DNA of 64,000 nt, from assembly GCF_900217815.1 (NCBI RefSeq), contig NZ_OBMT01000003.1, positions 62,001 to 126,000 on the forward strand, given 5' to 3'. Both the position numbers and the translations under genes were made by a program. The stretch is from Rhodobacter maris. Lineage in GTDB: Bacteria; Pseudomonadota; Alphaproteobacteria; Rhodobacterales; Rhodobacteraceae. The notes below the pieces were generated by a model. The model saw only the letters and a list, made by a program, of their open reading frames with translations, searched no databases and had not been told where the DNA came from. Shown here piece after piece: positions 7,667 to 17,169 of this stretch. Every line of letters begins with the position of its first letter. Position 1 is the stretch's first letter.

Positions 7667-8956
7667 TCAGGCACTCCTCAGGTTCAGGCGTCGGACGAGG
7701 TCGGTCTCGAAGGCGCGGGTCGGGTCGGCCTTCGCCACCTCTTGCTGCCACAGCGCGAGCTCGGGATACATGGCGCGGATGCGCGCACCCTCAGCAAGGG
7801 CGTCCTTGGCGAAATAGAGCCGCCCCCCCGCCGCTGCGGTATCGATCTCAAGCGCGCGGATCAGATCGCGCGCCGCGGCGCGGTTCGGAAAATCGACGGC
7901 GAGGGTGTAACCCTCCATCGGGAAGCTCAGATAGCCCGCGCGCCCCGTCCCCATGCGCTTGAGCACGGCAAGCGGTGAGGCAAGGCCCGAGTTGGCGATG
8001 CGGGTGAGCATGGCGCGCAACGCCTCGGCCGCCGCGAGCGGTACGACACATTGAAACTGGTGAAAGCCGCGCCGCCCGTAAAGCCGGTTCCAGTCGTGGA
8101 TCCTGTCGAGCGGAAAGAAAAAATCCGTCATGGATTTGAGCACGGTGCGACCGGCCGCCGGGACGCGGCGGTAATAGGCGGCATTGAAGGCGCGTACCAC
8201 CGGGGCAGAGAGCGCGAAATGCGGCGCATCCATCGGCACCCGCGTGATGTGCTTGCGATCCCGGCTCAGCCCGCGGCCAAATTCGGCCTCCTCGATGATG
8301 CCGCGGCCGAGCGATGAGCCGGTGGCGGTGGCGTCGATCCAGCCCACGGTGTAGCTTGCTTGCGAGCCGTCGAGAAACGCGAGATGCTCCGCCCAGTTCC
8401 GCGCGCGCCGCTCCGTCACCACCATCAGATCGCCCGCACAGGGGGCAAGACGCAGTTTCGCACGCGTAATTACCCCGGTCTGGCCAAGCCCGCCCACAGT
8501 TGCCTGAAAGAGCGCCGTGCCGGGCGTGACAATGACCTCGCCGCCGGCCTGACGCAGCGTGATCTCGCTCACATGGGTGCCAAAGCTTCCGGCGTGGTGG
8601 TGGTTTTTGCCATGCACATCCTGCGCGATGCAGCCGCCAAGCGTGGCAAAGCCGGTGCCGGGCATCACTGCCGGGATCCAGCCGCGCGGCGCGAAGCTGG
8701 CCGCCACCTCGCCGATCCGCGCGCCCGCTTCAAGCGTGAGTGTGCCGGTCGCGGGATCGAAATCGAGGAAGCGGTCGAGCCCGCTCATATCGAGCGCGGG
8801 CCCCTGCGAATTGAGCGCGGCATCGCCGTAAGAGCGGCGCATGCCGAAGGCGGGGGCGAGCATATCGAGCGCGCGCAGGTTTTGTGGCCGGTGGATCGGG
8901 CCGCGGGCGCGCAGCGCGCGGCCCCAGCCATAATATTCGGGCGGGGGCGGGGTCAT
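7667..8956 (-). CDS. FAD-dependent oxidoreductase, DprE1-like
   Basis: This 429-residue flavoprotein of the vanillyl-alcohol-oxidase fold carries the FAD-binding blocks RSYGDAALNSQG, LEAGARIGEV and GTGFATLGGCIAQDVHGKNHH. The last contains the DVHGKNHH stretch conserved in DprE1. The C-terminal cap contains FPLDRIHDWNRLYGRRGFHQFQ, also DprE1-like. DprE1 oxidises the 2'-hydroxyl of polyprenyl-phosphoryl-ribose. The start at 8956 overlaps the membrane-protein stop by four bases and the DprE2-like gene follows three bases after the stop, so the three are co-translated. Confidence 0.85.
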   Translation of the reverse strand: MTPPPPEYYGWGRALRARGPIHRPQNLRALDMLAPAFGMRRSYGDAALNSQGPALDMSGLDRFLDFDPATGTLTLEAGARIGEVAASFAPRGWIPAVMPGTGFATLGGCIAQDVHGKNHHHAGSFGTHVSEITLRQAGGEVIVTPGTALFQATVGGLGQTGVITRAKLRLAPCAGDLMVVTERRARNWAEHLAFLDGSQASYTVGWIDATATGSSLGRGIIEEAEFGRGLSRDRKHITRVPMDAPHFALSAPVVRAFNAAYYRRVPAAGRTVLKSMTDFFFPLDRIHDWNRLYGRRGFHQFQCVVPLAAAEALRAMLTRIANSGLASPLAVLKRMGTGRAGYLSFPMEGYTLAVDFPNRAAARDLIRALEIDTAAAGGRLYFAKDALAEGARIRAMYPELALWQQEVAKADPTRAFETDLVRRLNLRSA

Positions 8957-9942
8957 CTTGCCGGGCCCGCCGCCGCGCGCTCGGCGAGCGGAAAGACGAG
9001 AAGCCCGAGCGCGATCGAGAACCAAAGCGTGGTCAGCCGGATCACCGCCGTGGCGGGCAGGGCAATCTCGAGCGCTACCCCCTCGAGCGTGAGCAGCGTG
9101 AGCATCGCCGCCTCTGCGCCGCCCATTCCTCCGGGAGCACCGGTGAGGCCGCCCGCGAGCGTGGCGAAGATGAAAATCGCGACGGCTTTCCAAAGACCGA
9201 TCTCGGCGCCCAGGAACCCCAGGAGCAGATGGAACGCATAGCCCTCGGCCAACCAGCCGGCAAAGCCGAGCGTCAGCGCGAAGGCCAGCGTGGGCGCGTG
9301 GTGGAAGCGGGAGAGCGCGCGCGCCGCCTGACGGGCGCGTCCGAAAAGCCGTGGCAGGCGCCCGAAGACACGATAGCCGAGCGTGACGAGCGCCGCGAGC
9401 AGCCTTGGCCGCGTCGCCACGACCGCGGTGGCAAAAGCGAATGCCGTCACGGGAAGCGCCCCGGTGAGACCGCCCGCGGCGAGGGCAAGGGACAGCGCGA
9501 GCAGAAGCCCCATCACGGCCAGATCGGTGGCCCGGTCCATCAGCGCGAGGGGAGCGCTCAGCGCGACTGGCCAGCCGGTTTCGCGCCGGATCCAGCGCAT
9601 CCGCACGAATTCACCCAGCCGCCCCGGCGTCACCGACAGGGCAAAACCGCCGATATAATGGCGCAGATCCTGCATCAGTCGGGTGGGTAGGCCAAGGCGG
9701 CGGGCAAGCAGATGCCAGCGCAGGCCCCTGAGCAGGTAATTCAGCAGCGAAAGCGCGAGAAGGACGGCAATCTGTCCCGGATGCAAGCGCGCAATCTGGG
9801 TGAGGCTCTCCTCCCAGCCCGTCACTGAGGCGAGCCCTGCCAGACCCACGCCGACCAGCGCCACGAGCCCCGCCATCAGCGCCCGGTCGCGCCAGCGGCG
9901 CGACACCGAGACAGAAGGCATATTTGGGCTCAGGCTCGTCAT
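8953..9942 (-). CDS. lysylphosphatidylglycerol synthase TM-region/flippase-like membrane protein
   Basis: This 329-residue integral membrane protein has about seven to eight hydrophobic segments. It contains the family blocks LLNYLLRGLRWHLLARRLG, SVTPGRLGEFVRMRW and GGLTGAPGGMGGAEAAMLTLL. This domain (the MprF N-terminal type, UPF0104/AglD) moves or anchors lipid-linked groups across membranes and is found without the aminoacyl-transferase domain, as here. Overlap with the DprE1-like gene suggests it handles the polyprenyl-linked pentose made by that pair. The substrate is an inference. Confidence 0.8.
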   Translation of the reverse strand: MTSLSPNMPSVSVSRRWRDRALMAGLVALVGVGLAGLASVTGWEESLTQIARLHPGQIAVLLALSLLNYLLRGLRWHLLARRLGLPTRLMQDLRHYIGGFALSVTPGRLGEFVRMRWIRRETGWPVALSAPLALMDRATDLAVMGLLLALSLALAAGGLTGALPVTAFAFATAVVATRPRLLAALVTLGYRVFGRLPRLFGRARQAARALSRFHHAPTLAFALTLGFAGWLAEGYAFHLLLGFLGAEIGLWKAVAIFIFATLAGGLTGAPGGMGGAEAAMLTLLTLEGVALEIALPATAVIRLTTLWFSIALGLLVFPLAERAAAGPAR

Positions 9943-10078
9943 TCTCAGCCATCTAGTGGTTAATTGGGGCAGGATTATGATGCTGTTGCACGCAAGCGAA
10001 CAATTTTAACGACGGCAGGGAGCGGGCTTTACCGTGTTGCCGCGCTTTCCGGAAGCGATCCGGCGGCACGAAAACAGG

Positions 10079-10106
10079 AAAAAGCCCCGCACCGGCGGGG
10101 CTTTTG
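10079..10106. terminator. bidirectional hairpin terminator
   Basis: AGCCCCGC at 10083-10090 pairs with GCGGGGCT at 10095-10102. The stem is flanked by an A-run on the left and TTTT on the right, so it can stop transcription from the scoAB operon on the minus strand and from the other side too. Confidence 0.75.
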
Positions 10107-10134
10107 TCGCGGTCTGGTTTGCCCCGGGGCCGGG

Positions 10135-10761
10135 TCAGTCGACGATGGTGGCTTCGGTTGCGGCGCGCAGCTCCGCCTCGCTCACGCCATCTGCGAGTTC
10201 GACGATCTTCAGCCCACCCGGCACTACATCCATCACGCCCATGTTGGAGATGATCCGGTTCACCACCGCCTTGCCGGTGAGCGGCAGCGTGCAGCGGTGC
10301 AGCACCTTCGAGTCGCCATGCTTGTTGGTGTGATCCATCACCACCACAACGCGCTTGACGCCCGCCACAAGATCCATCGCGCCGCCCATGCCCTTCACGA
10401 GCTTGCCCGGGATCATCCAGTTCGCCAGATCGCCCTCTTCGCTCACTTCCATCGCGCCCAAAATCGCCATCGCGATCTTGCCGCCGCGGATCATGCCAAA
10501 GCTCGTGGCGCTGTCGAAATAGGCGGTCTGCGGCAGTTCGGTGATGGTCTGCTTGCCCGCGTTGATCAGGTCCGGGTCTTCCTCACCCTCATAGGGGAAG
10601 GGGCCCATGCCGAGCATGCCGTTTTCCGATTGCAGCGTCACCGTGACGCCCTCGGGGATGAAGTTCGGCACCAAGGTCGGGATGCCGATGCCGAGGTTCA
10701 CATAGGTGCCGTCTTGCAGCTCCTTGGCGGCCCGCGCCGCCATCTGGTTGCGATCCCACAT
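10135..10761 (-). CDS. scoB: 3-oxoacid (succinyl/acetoacetyl) CoA-transferase subunit B
   Basis: This 208-residue protein is the beta subunit of a family I CoA transferase. The block [15 protein letters not shown] contains the catalytic Glu that forms the glutamyl-CoA intermediate. Later blocks include [18 protein letters not shown] and the N-terminal [13 protein letters not shown]. The complex moves CoA from succinyl-CoA to acetoacetate or a related 3-oxoacid in ketone-body and PHB turnover. It follows scoA by two bases. The substrate range is inferred from the family. Confidence 0.92.
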   Translation of the reverse strand: MWDRNQMAARAAKELQDGTYVNLGIGIPTLVPNFIPEGVTVTLQSENGMLGMGPFPYEGEEDPDLINAGKQTITELPQTAYFDSATSFGMIRGGKIAMAILGAMEVSEEGDLANWMIPGKLVKGMGGAMDLVAGVKRVVVVMDHTNKHGDSKVLHRCTLPLTGKAVVNRIISNMGVMDVVPGGLKIVELADGVSEAELRAATEATIVD

Positions 10762-10763
10762 GA

Positions 10764-11465
10764 TCAGCCCTCCCGTTTGCGCGTGGTGCGTTGCTCGATG
10801 CGCTTCTCATGCGTGCCCTGAACAAGGCGGTGCACATAGATGCCGGGCAGGTGGATATGGTCGGGATCAAGGCTGCCCAAGGGCACGATCTCCTCCACCT
10901 CCATCACGCAGACCTTCCCGCACATCGCCGCGGGCGGGTTGAAGTTGCGCGCGGTCTTGCGGAACACCGCATTCCCCGAGGGGTCGGCCTTCCACGCCTT
11001 GACGATCGAGACATCGGCGAGGATCGCCCGTTCGAGAATATAGGTCTCGCCGTCGAATTCCTTGTGCTCCTTGCCCTCGGCCACCACCGTGCCAACGCCG
11101 GTTTTGGTGTAAAAGCCCGGAATGCCGCAGCCGCCCGCGCGCATCCGCTCTGCAAGCGTGCCCTGCGGGTTGAATTCAAGCTCAAGCTCGCCCGAAAGGT
11201 ATTGGCGCATGAACTCGGCATTCTCGCCGACGTAAGACGAAATCATCTTCTTGATCTGCCGCGTGTCCAGAAGCTTGCCGAGCCCAAAACCATCCACGCC
11301 GCAGTTGTTCGAAGCGATGGTGATCTCCTTCACCCCGCTCGCCACCAGCGCGTCGATGCAAAGCTCGGGGATGCCGCACAGGCCAAACCCCCCCGCCGCC
11401 AGCGTCATGCCGTCGAACAGAAGCCCGTCGAGGGCCTCCGCCGCCGAGCCGTAGATCTTGTTCAT
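10764..11465 (-). CDS. scoA: 3-oxoacid CoA-transferase subunit A
   Basis: This 233-residue alpha subunit of a family I CoA transferase contains [18 protein letters not shown] (CoA-binding), [19 protein letters not shown] and [17 protein letters not shown]. It pairs with the beta subunit encoded two bases downstream. The start at 11465 has an upstream GGGAGG (11471-11476 on the plus strand, read in complement). A perfect AATTCCC/GGGAATT palindrome at 11479-11495 lies just above the start and may control the pair. Confidence 0.92.
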   Translation of the reverse strand: MNKIYGSAAEALDGLLFDGMTLAAGGFGLCGIPELCIDALVASGVKEITIASNNCGVDGFGLGKLLDTRQIKKMISSYVGENAEFMRQYLSGELELEFNPQGTLAERMRAGGCGIPGFYTKTGVGTVVAEGKEHKEFDGETYILERAILADVSIVKAWKADPSGNAVFRKTARNFNPPAAMCGKVCVMEVEEIVPLGSLDPDHIHLPGIYVHRLVQGTHEKRIEQRTTRKREG

Positions 11466-11478
11466 CAATGCCTCCCCG

Positions 11479-11495
11479 AATTCCCTAAGGGAATT
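11479..11495. promoter_or_regulatory. palindrome upstream of scoAB, candidate operator
   Basis: AATTCCC, a TAA spacer and GGGAATT form a perfect 17-base dyad, 14 bases above the scoA start codon. It is the only AT-containing symmetry in the gap to topA and sits where it would overlap the 5' leader or promoter. No regulator gene is adjacent. Confidence 0.4.
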
Positions 11496-11539
11496 TGTGG
11501 CGAAGGCCGGGGCGCAAGTCAATTGCCGCGTTGCGGCGC

Positions 11540-14182
11540 TCAGTCTTCCGTCAGGCTCTCGTCCGCGTCAGGCTTGGCGACCTTTTTGGCCGGCGTCTTT
11601 TTCGCGGCGGCTTTTTTCGGTGCGGCCTTCTTTGCGGCAGGCTTTTTCTCGGCAGAGGCCGCTTTGGCGGGCGCTTTCTTGGCCGCAGCCTTTTTCGGTG
11701 CCGCCTTCTTGCCGCCTTTCGCGGCTTTCGCCTCGAGAAGCGGCAGGGCGGCCTCAAGTGTCACCGTCTCGGGTTCGAGATCCTTGGGCAGGGTCGCATT
11801 CACCTTGCCCCATTTGACGTAAGGCCCGTAGCGGCCCGGCATCACCTGCACCGGCCCGCCGTCGGGGTGCTCGCCCAGTTCCTTGAGCGGTTGCGCGCTC
11901 GCGCCGCCGCGGCCCGGACCGCGCGCAAGCTTTTGCGCCAGCACCTCGACCGCGCGGTTCATGCCGATGGTGAAAACCTCTTCCACATCGGGCAGGTTCG
12001 CATAGGTCTTGCCGTGTTTCACATAAGGCCCGAACCGCCCGATGGCCGCCTCGACGGGTTCGCCATCTTCCGGGTGCGGCCCGATCTGGCGCGGCAGCGA
12101 GAGCAGCGTGAGCGCGCGCTCGAGGTCGATGCTCTCAGGGGACCAGCCTTTCGGCAGGCTCGCGCGGGGGGGCTTCGGTTGCTCTTCGCTGGCCTCGCCC
12201 TTCTGCACATAGGGGCCAAAGCGACCAATCCGCAGCGTGACCGGCACGCCCTCGTCCTCGCCAAGCACCTTGCCGTCGAGCGCGGCGCTCTCGTCATCTC
12301 CGGGCGCCGAGAGGGGCCGCGTGTAGCGGCATTCGGGATAGTTGCCGCAGCCGATGAAGGCGCCGCCCGAGCGCGCGGTTTTCAGATGCAGTCGTCCCGC
12401 GCCACAAATCGGGCAGATGCGCGGGTCCGAGCCATCGGGGCGGGGCGGGTAGAGATGCGGCGAGAGCACCTCGTCGATCTTGTCGAGCACTTCGCCGATG
12501 CGCAGATCGGCGGTTTCGCCCAAAGCCGCCGAGAAATCCCGCCAGAAGCGCGCGAGCACTTCCTTGTAATGGCGGTCACCGGCGGAGATGTCATCAAGCT
12601 CCGTTTCCATGTCGGCGGTGAAATCGTATTCGACATAGCGGCGGAAATAGTTCGTCAGGAACGCTGTCACCAGCCGCCCGGTGTCTTCCGGGATCAGGCG
12701 GTTCTTGTCCTTGCGCACATAGCCACGGTCAACGATCGTGGTGAGGATCGAGGCATAGGTGGAGGGGCGGCCGATGCCGAGCTCTTCCATGCGCTTCACA
12801 AGCGTGGCCTCGGTATAGCGCGGCGGCGGCTGGGTGAAATGCTGCTCGGGGGTGATCTGCCCCTTCTTTGCCGCCTCGCCCTGCATGATCTGCGGCAGCC
12901 GCGCGCCGTCTTCGCTCTCGTCGTCATCGCGGCCCTGATCGTAGATCTTCAGAAAGCCGTCAAAGGTGACAACCTGCCCGGTCGCGCGCAGCTCCACCTC
13001 GCCATCGCGCGAGCCCACATCCACCGTGGTGCGCTCCATCACCGCCGCCGCCATCTGGCTTGCCAGCGTGCGCTTCCAGATCAGGTCGTAGAGCTTTCCC
13101 TGATCATCGGCGAGCTTGAGCTTGTCGGGGCTGGTGCTCATGTCGGTGGGGCGAATGCACTCGTGGGCTTCCTGCGCGTTCTTCGCCTTGTTCTTGTACA
13201 TCCGCGGGCTCGCGGGGACGTAATTCTCGCCAAACCGGCGCTTGATCTCGTCGCGCGCGGCCATCACGGCCTCGGGCGCCATGTCGATGCCGTCAGTCCG
13301 CATATAGGTGATGTGACCGGCCTCGTAGAGCCGTTGCGCCGCCGACATGCAGGCCTTGGCCCCCATGCCGAACTTGCGGCTCGCCTCCTGTTGCAGGGTC
13401 GAGGTCATGAAGGGCGGATAGGGGTTGCGGGAGGCGGGCTTCGCCTCAACCGATTTGACGATCAGATCGCGCGAGGTGACGGCCTGCACCGCCAGCTCAG
13501 CATCGGTTTCGGTGGCAAGGTCGAACTTGTCGAGCTTCTTGCCGCCGAGCACCGTGAGCCGGGCCGAGAAGCTTTGCCCGCGCGGCGTGGTGAGCTCTGC
13601 TGTCACCGTCCAGTATTCGCGGGCGCGGAACGCCTCGATCTCCATCTCGCGCTCGACGATGAGCCGCAGGCAGACCGATTGCACGCGCCCCGCCGATTTT
13701 GCGCCCGGCAGCTTGCGCCAGAGCACCGGCGAGAGGTTGAAGCCGACAAGATAGTCGAGCGCGCGGCGCGCCAGATAGGCCTCGACCAGCGCCTGATCGA
13801 CCTGGCGTGGCGCCTTCATCGCTTCAGTGATCGCCGATTTGGTGATCGCGTTGAAGGTGACGCGGCTGACCTTCTTCTTTTTCAGCTTCGAGGCCAGCGC
13901 CTCTTGCAGGTGCCACGAAATCGCCTCCCCCTCGCGATCAGGGTCGGTGGCGAGGATCAGTTCGTCATCGTCGGCCAAGGCCTCGGCAATGGCGCGGATG
14001 TGCTTTTTCGAGTCGGAGGCAACCTCCCATTTCATCTCGAAATCCTGCTCGGGGTCGACCGAGCCATCCTTGGGCGGCAGGTCGCGCACATGCCCGAAGG
14101 AGGCAAGAACGGTATAATCGGCGCCCAGATACTTGTTGATCGTCTTGGCCTTGGCAGGAGATTCGACAACGACGACGGCCAT
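11540..14182 (-). CDS. topA: DNA topoisomerase I
   Basis: This 880-residue type IA topoisomerase relaxes negative supercoils. The N-terminal Toprim domain starts AVVVVESPAKAKTINKYLG and holds the acidic DPDREGEAISWHL. The catalytic Tyr is in HITYMRTDGIDMA. A C-terminal zinc ribbon (DPRICPICGAGRLHL with CGNYPECRYTRPL) is followed by repeated GPYVK/GPYVKWGKVNATLP modules. The last 75 residues are Lys/Ala-rich (KKAAPKKAAAKK repeats), typical of alphaproteobacterial TopA. It lies downstream of dprA in the same direction, the usual dprA-topA arrangement. Confidence 0.97.
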   Translation of the reverse strand: MAVVVVESPAKAKTINKYLGADYTVLASFGHVRDLPPKDGSVDPEQDFEMKWEVASDSKKHIRAIAEALADDDELILATDPDREGEAISWHLQEALASKLKKKKVSRVTFNAITKSAITEAMKAPRQVDQALVEAYLARRALDYLVGFNLSPVLWRKLPGAKSAGRVQSVCLRLIVEREMEIEAFRAREYWTVTAELTTPRGQSFSARLTVLGGKKLDKFDLATETDAELAVQAVTSRDLIVKSVEAKPASRNPYPPFMTSTLQQEASRKFGMGAKACMSAAQRLYEAGHITYMRTDGIDMAPEAVMAARDEIKRRFGENYVPASPRMYKNKAKNAQEAHECIRPTDMSTSPDKLKLADDQGKLYDLIWKRTLASQMAAAVMERTTVDVGSRDGEVELRATGQVVTFDGFLKIYDQGRDDDESEDGARLPQIMQGEAAKKGQITPEQHFTQPPPRYTEATLVKRMEELGIGRPSTYASILTTIVDRGYVRKDKNRLIPEDTGRLVTAFLTNYFRRYVEYDFTADMETELDDISAGDRHYKEVLARFWRDFSAALGETADLRIGEVLDKIDEVLSPHLYPPRPDGSDPRICPICGAGRLHLKTARSGGAFIGCGNYPECRYTRPLSAPGDDESAALDGKVLGEDEGVPVTLRIGRFGPYVQKGEASEEQPKPPRASLPKGWSPESIDLERALTLLSLPRQIGPHPEDGEPVEAAIGRFGPYVKHGKTYANLPDVEEVFTIGMNRAVEVLAQKLARGPGRGGASAQPLKELGEHPDGGPVQVMPGRYGPYVKWGKVNATLPKDLEPETVTLEAALPLLEAKAAKGGKKAAPKKAAAKKAPAKAASAEKKPAAKKAAPKKAAAKKTPAKKVAKPDADESLTED

Positions 14183-14330
14183 GACTTCCTCTCAATCTCG
14201 CGCACCCCATGTGGGGGCGGACCATGCGGGGCGTTTGGGGGAAATGTCAATCCGCGATGATCTGGCCGCGAAACGGGTTGCAAAGCGATGCGCGGACAGG
14301 GGGTTGCCACGGCGGATGATGCGAGGAAGC

Positions 14331-15449
14331 TCAGCCGCGGCTGACGAGGCCGCCCGGATGGCGCGTCACGGCGCCCTCGATTTCAAGCGCCAGAAGCTCG
14401 CGCGAAAGCGTCGCGGCATCGGTGCCCAGATCGCGGATCACGGCATCTTCGGGCGTGGGGGAGGGGCCGAGAAGCGCAAGCAGGCGCGCGCGCAGGGGGG
14501 GCTGCGGCGTTCGGGCGGCGGCGGGGGCGCTGTCGGGCACTGGGCGCGGTGGAGCGACCATCCCGAGCGCGGCGAACACATCTTCGGCGCCGCGGATCAG
14601 CGTGGCGCCATCACGGATCAGCATGTTGCCCCCGCTCGCGCGCGCATCCATCGGGTGACCCGGCACCGCCATCACCTCGCGGCCATAGTCGAGCGCCATC
14701 CGCGCGGTGATCAGGCTGCCAGAACGTGCCGCGGCCTCGATCACCAGCGTGGCCCGGGAAAGTGCTGCAATGATCCGGTTGCGCTGCGGAAAATGGCGCG
14801 CCTGCGGTTCGATCCCCGGCGGCAATTCGCTCAGGCGCAGGCCAGAGGCCGCGATGCGCCCGGCCAACGCCTTGTTTTCAGGCGGATAGATCACGTCGAT
14901 GCCGCCTGCCATCACGGCGATCGTGCCCGTTTCAAGTGCGGCGTCATGGGCGGCGGCGTCGATGCCACGGGCGAGGCCCGAGACCACGGCGAACCCGGCC
15001 TGACCGATGTCGCTTGCGAGCCTCTGCGCCATCCGCAGCCCGAGCGAAGACGCGTTTCGCGCGCCCACAAGCGCGATCCTCGGGCGGGCCAGGAGCGCGG
15101 GGTCGCCGAGTGCCCAGAGCAGCGGCGGGGCATCGGCAAAGGCGAGGAGATCGGCGGGATAGCCGGGGGCCCCGGGCAACAGGAGCCGGGCCCCGGCCCG
15201 CCGACCCGCGGCGCGTTCGGCCTCGGCTACGCCACGAGGGCAGGGCGTATAGCCCGCAGCGCCCGCGGCGGCGGCCATGCCCGGAAGTGCGTCGAGCGCC
15301 GCTGCGGCGCTACCGTGATCTGCGAGGAGCCGGAAAAAAGTCGTCGCGCCGACGCGACGGGAGCGAGCGAGGCGAAGAAACGAGAGCTCGTCTTCTTCCG
15401 TGGTGGGTGGGGTGAAGGGGGTGGGGTAAGAAAACAAACTTGTTTTCAT
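14331..15449 (-). CDS. dprA: DNA-processing protein DprA
   Basis: This 372-residue protein loads RecA on incoming single-stranded DNA in transformation. The Rossmann-like core is clear: RIALVGARNASSLGLRMA, VVSGLARGIDAAAH, VMAGGIDVIYPPEN, FPQRNRIIAALSRATLVIEA and GSLITARMALDYGREVMAVPG. A winged-helix domain forms the last 60 residues (ARLLALLGPSPTPEDAVIRDLG). The start at 15449 leaves an extended N-terminus with a HhH-like segment. topA follows after 148 bases. Confidence 0.93.
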   Translation of the reverse strand: MKTSLFSYPTPFTPPTTEEDELSFLRLARSRRVGATTFFRLLADHGSAAAALDALPGMAAAAGAAGYTPCPRGVAEAERAAGRRAGARLLLPGAPGYPADLLAFADAPPLLWALGDPALLARPRIALVGARNASSLGLRMAQRLASDIGQAGFAVVSGLARGIDAAAHDAALETGTIAVMAGGIDVIYPPENKALAGRIAASGLRLSELPPGIEPQARHFPQRNRIIAALSRATLVIEAAARSGSLITARMALDYGREVMAVPGHPMDARASGGNMLIRDGATLIRGAEDVFAALGMVAPPRPVPDSAPAAARTPQPPLRARLLALLGPSPTPEDAVIRDLGTDAATLSRELLALEIEGAVTRHPGGLVSRG

Positions 15450-15577
15450 CCGTCCCTCCGCCTCGTTCGCAAGACCAATCTGGCGCGTTAATCTTAACAA
15501 AACGTTACCAAGAAGGCGATTCGCGTCAAGGTTGTACAAAATTTTCCGCAAATGGGCGTCATGCGGAAGGCGCGCGC

Positions 15578-16999
15578 TCAGGCCGCGGATCCGCCCACGG
15601 TGAGGCCGGAAATGAGAAGGGTCGGCTGGCCCACGCCCACCGGCACCCATTGGCCCGCCTTGCCGCAATTGCCCACGCCGGGGTCGAGCGTCATGTCATT
15701 GCCGATCGCGCGGATCCGCTTCATCGCGGCGGGCCCGTCGCCGATCAGCGTCGCGCCCTTCACCGGCGCGCCGATCACGCCGTTTCTCACCCGGTAGGCC
15801 TCGGTGCAATTGAAGACGAACTTGCCGTTGGTGATGTCGACCTGACCGCCACCAAAGCCCACGGCATAGATCCCGTCTTTCAGATCGGCGAGAATCGCGC
15901 CGGGTTCGGTGTTGCCGCCGAGCATGTAGGTATTGGTCATGCGCGGCATCGGCGGGTGGGCATGGCTCTCGCGTCGGCCGTTGCCGGTCGGCGCCACGCC
16001 CATCAGCCGGGCGTTCTGACGGTCCTGCATGTAGCCGACAAGAATGCCGTCCTCGATCAGCACGGTGCGGTTGGAGGGCGTGCCCTCGTCATCGACCGAA
16101 ATCGAGCCGCGCCGGTCGGGGATCGTGCCATCGTCCAGCACCGTCACGCCCTTCGCGGCAACCTGCTGGCCAATGAGCCCGGTGAAGGCAGAGGTTTTCT
16201 TGCGGTTGAAATCGCCCTCAAGGCCGTGGCCCACCGCCTCATGCAGCATCACACCGGGCCAGCCGGGGCCGAGCACCACATCAAACGTGCCTGCCGGGGC
16301 GGGTTCCGCATCCAGATTCACGCAGGCGATCCGGAGCGCCTCGCGCGCGGTCTTCTGCCAATGCTGCGGCTCCAGAAGGCCTGCAAGCCCGAACCGCCCG
16401 CCGCCGCCGTGCGAGCCGCTCTCGCGCCGCCCGTTTTCCTCGACAATCACCGAGACATTGAGCCGTGCCATCGGGCGGATGTCGCTGACCATGCCGCCTT
16501 CGGGGCGCAGGATCACCACCTCTTGAAGGCTCGCCGCCACAGTCGCCGTCACTTGCACCACACGCGCATCGAGCCCGCGGGTGAAGGCATCAATCTCGCG
16601 CAGGAGGTCGATCTTGGCCGCAAAAGGCGCATCCCCCATCGGATCGGCGGCGCCGTAAAGGGCCCGGTTGGTGCGCGAGGGAGGCGGGGCCAGCATGCCG
16701 CCGCCATCGCCCACGGCAAGCCGCGCCGTCTCGGCGGCGCGCTTCAGTGCGGCCTCCGAGATCTCGGTCGCATGGGCAAAGCCCGAAACCTCGCCTTTCA
16801 CCGCGCGCAGGCCAAACCCCTCGGAAGCGTCATAGGAAGCATTCTTCACCCGCCCGTCATCGAAAACGAGCGCTTCGGAGCGGTGGCGCTCAAGGAACAG
16901 TTCGCCATCCTCCGCCCCCGCAGTCGCCGCACGCAAAACGGCAAGGGCGGCGGCCTCGTCGACATGGGTCTCGAAAGGGGCGAAACGGTCCTCGGTCAT
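15578..16999 (-). CDS. tldD: metalloprotease TldD
   Basis: This 473-residue protein is the zinc-bearing subunit of the TldD/TldE peptidase. The zinc motif HEAVGHGLEGDF lies near residue 245, and the C-terminal half contains GTPSNRTVLIEDGILVGYMQDR, RMTNTYMLGG and GFGGGQVDITNGKFVFNC. The heterodimer degrades unfolded peptides and processes microcin/PQQ-type peptides and CcdA. TldE is not in the window. The start at 16999 follows GGAGG in complement at 17001-17008. Confidence 0.94.
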   Translation of the reverse strand: MTEDRFAPFETHVDEAAALAVLRAATAGAEDGELFLERHRSEALVFDDGRVKNASYDASEGFGLRAVKGEVSGFAHATEISEAALKRAAETARLAVGDGGGMLAPPPSRTNRALYGAADPMGDAPFAAKIDLLREIDAFTRGLDARVVQVTATVAASLQEVVILRPEGGMVSDIRPMARLNVSVIVEENGRRESGSHGGGGRFGLAGLLEPQHWQKTAREALRIACVNLDAEPAPAGTFDVVLGPGWPGVMLHEAVGHGLEGDFNRKKTSAFTGLIGQQVAAKGVTVLDDGTIPDRRGSISVDDEGTPSNRTVLIEDGILVGYMQDRQNARLMGVAPTGNGRRESHAHPPMPRMTNTYMLGGNTEPGAILADLKDGIYAVGFGGGQVDITNGKFVFNCTEAYRVRNGVIGAPVKGATLIGDGPAAMKRIRAIGNDMTLDPGVGNCGKAGQWVPVGVGQPTLLISGLTVGGSAA

Positions 17000-17169
17000 G
17001 GGAGCTCCTCCTTGCATCGGGCAAAAATAGGGGTGGGGGGCGCGAAAGGAAAGGCGATCGCGCGATTGCACGGATTATTGCGTGGAATGCGGCGATTTCC
17101 CTTGCATCCTTGGGGATGACAGTCCCCGCGATCTCGCGTATCACGCGGCAGTCAAGAAAAGGGCGACAG

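Noticed and set aside
11495..14260. 921-codon open frame on the plus strand
   Set aside because: It mirrors topA, whose catalytic motifs are clear on the other strand.
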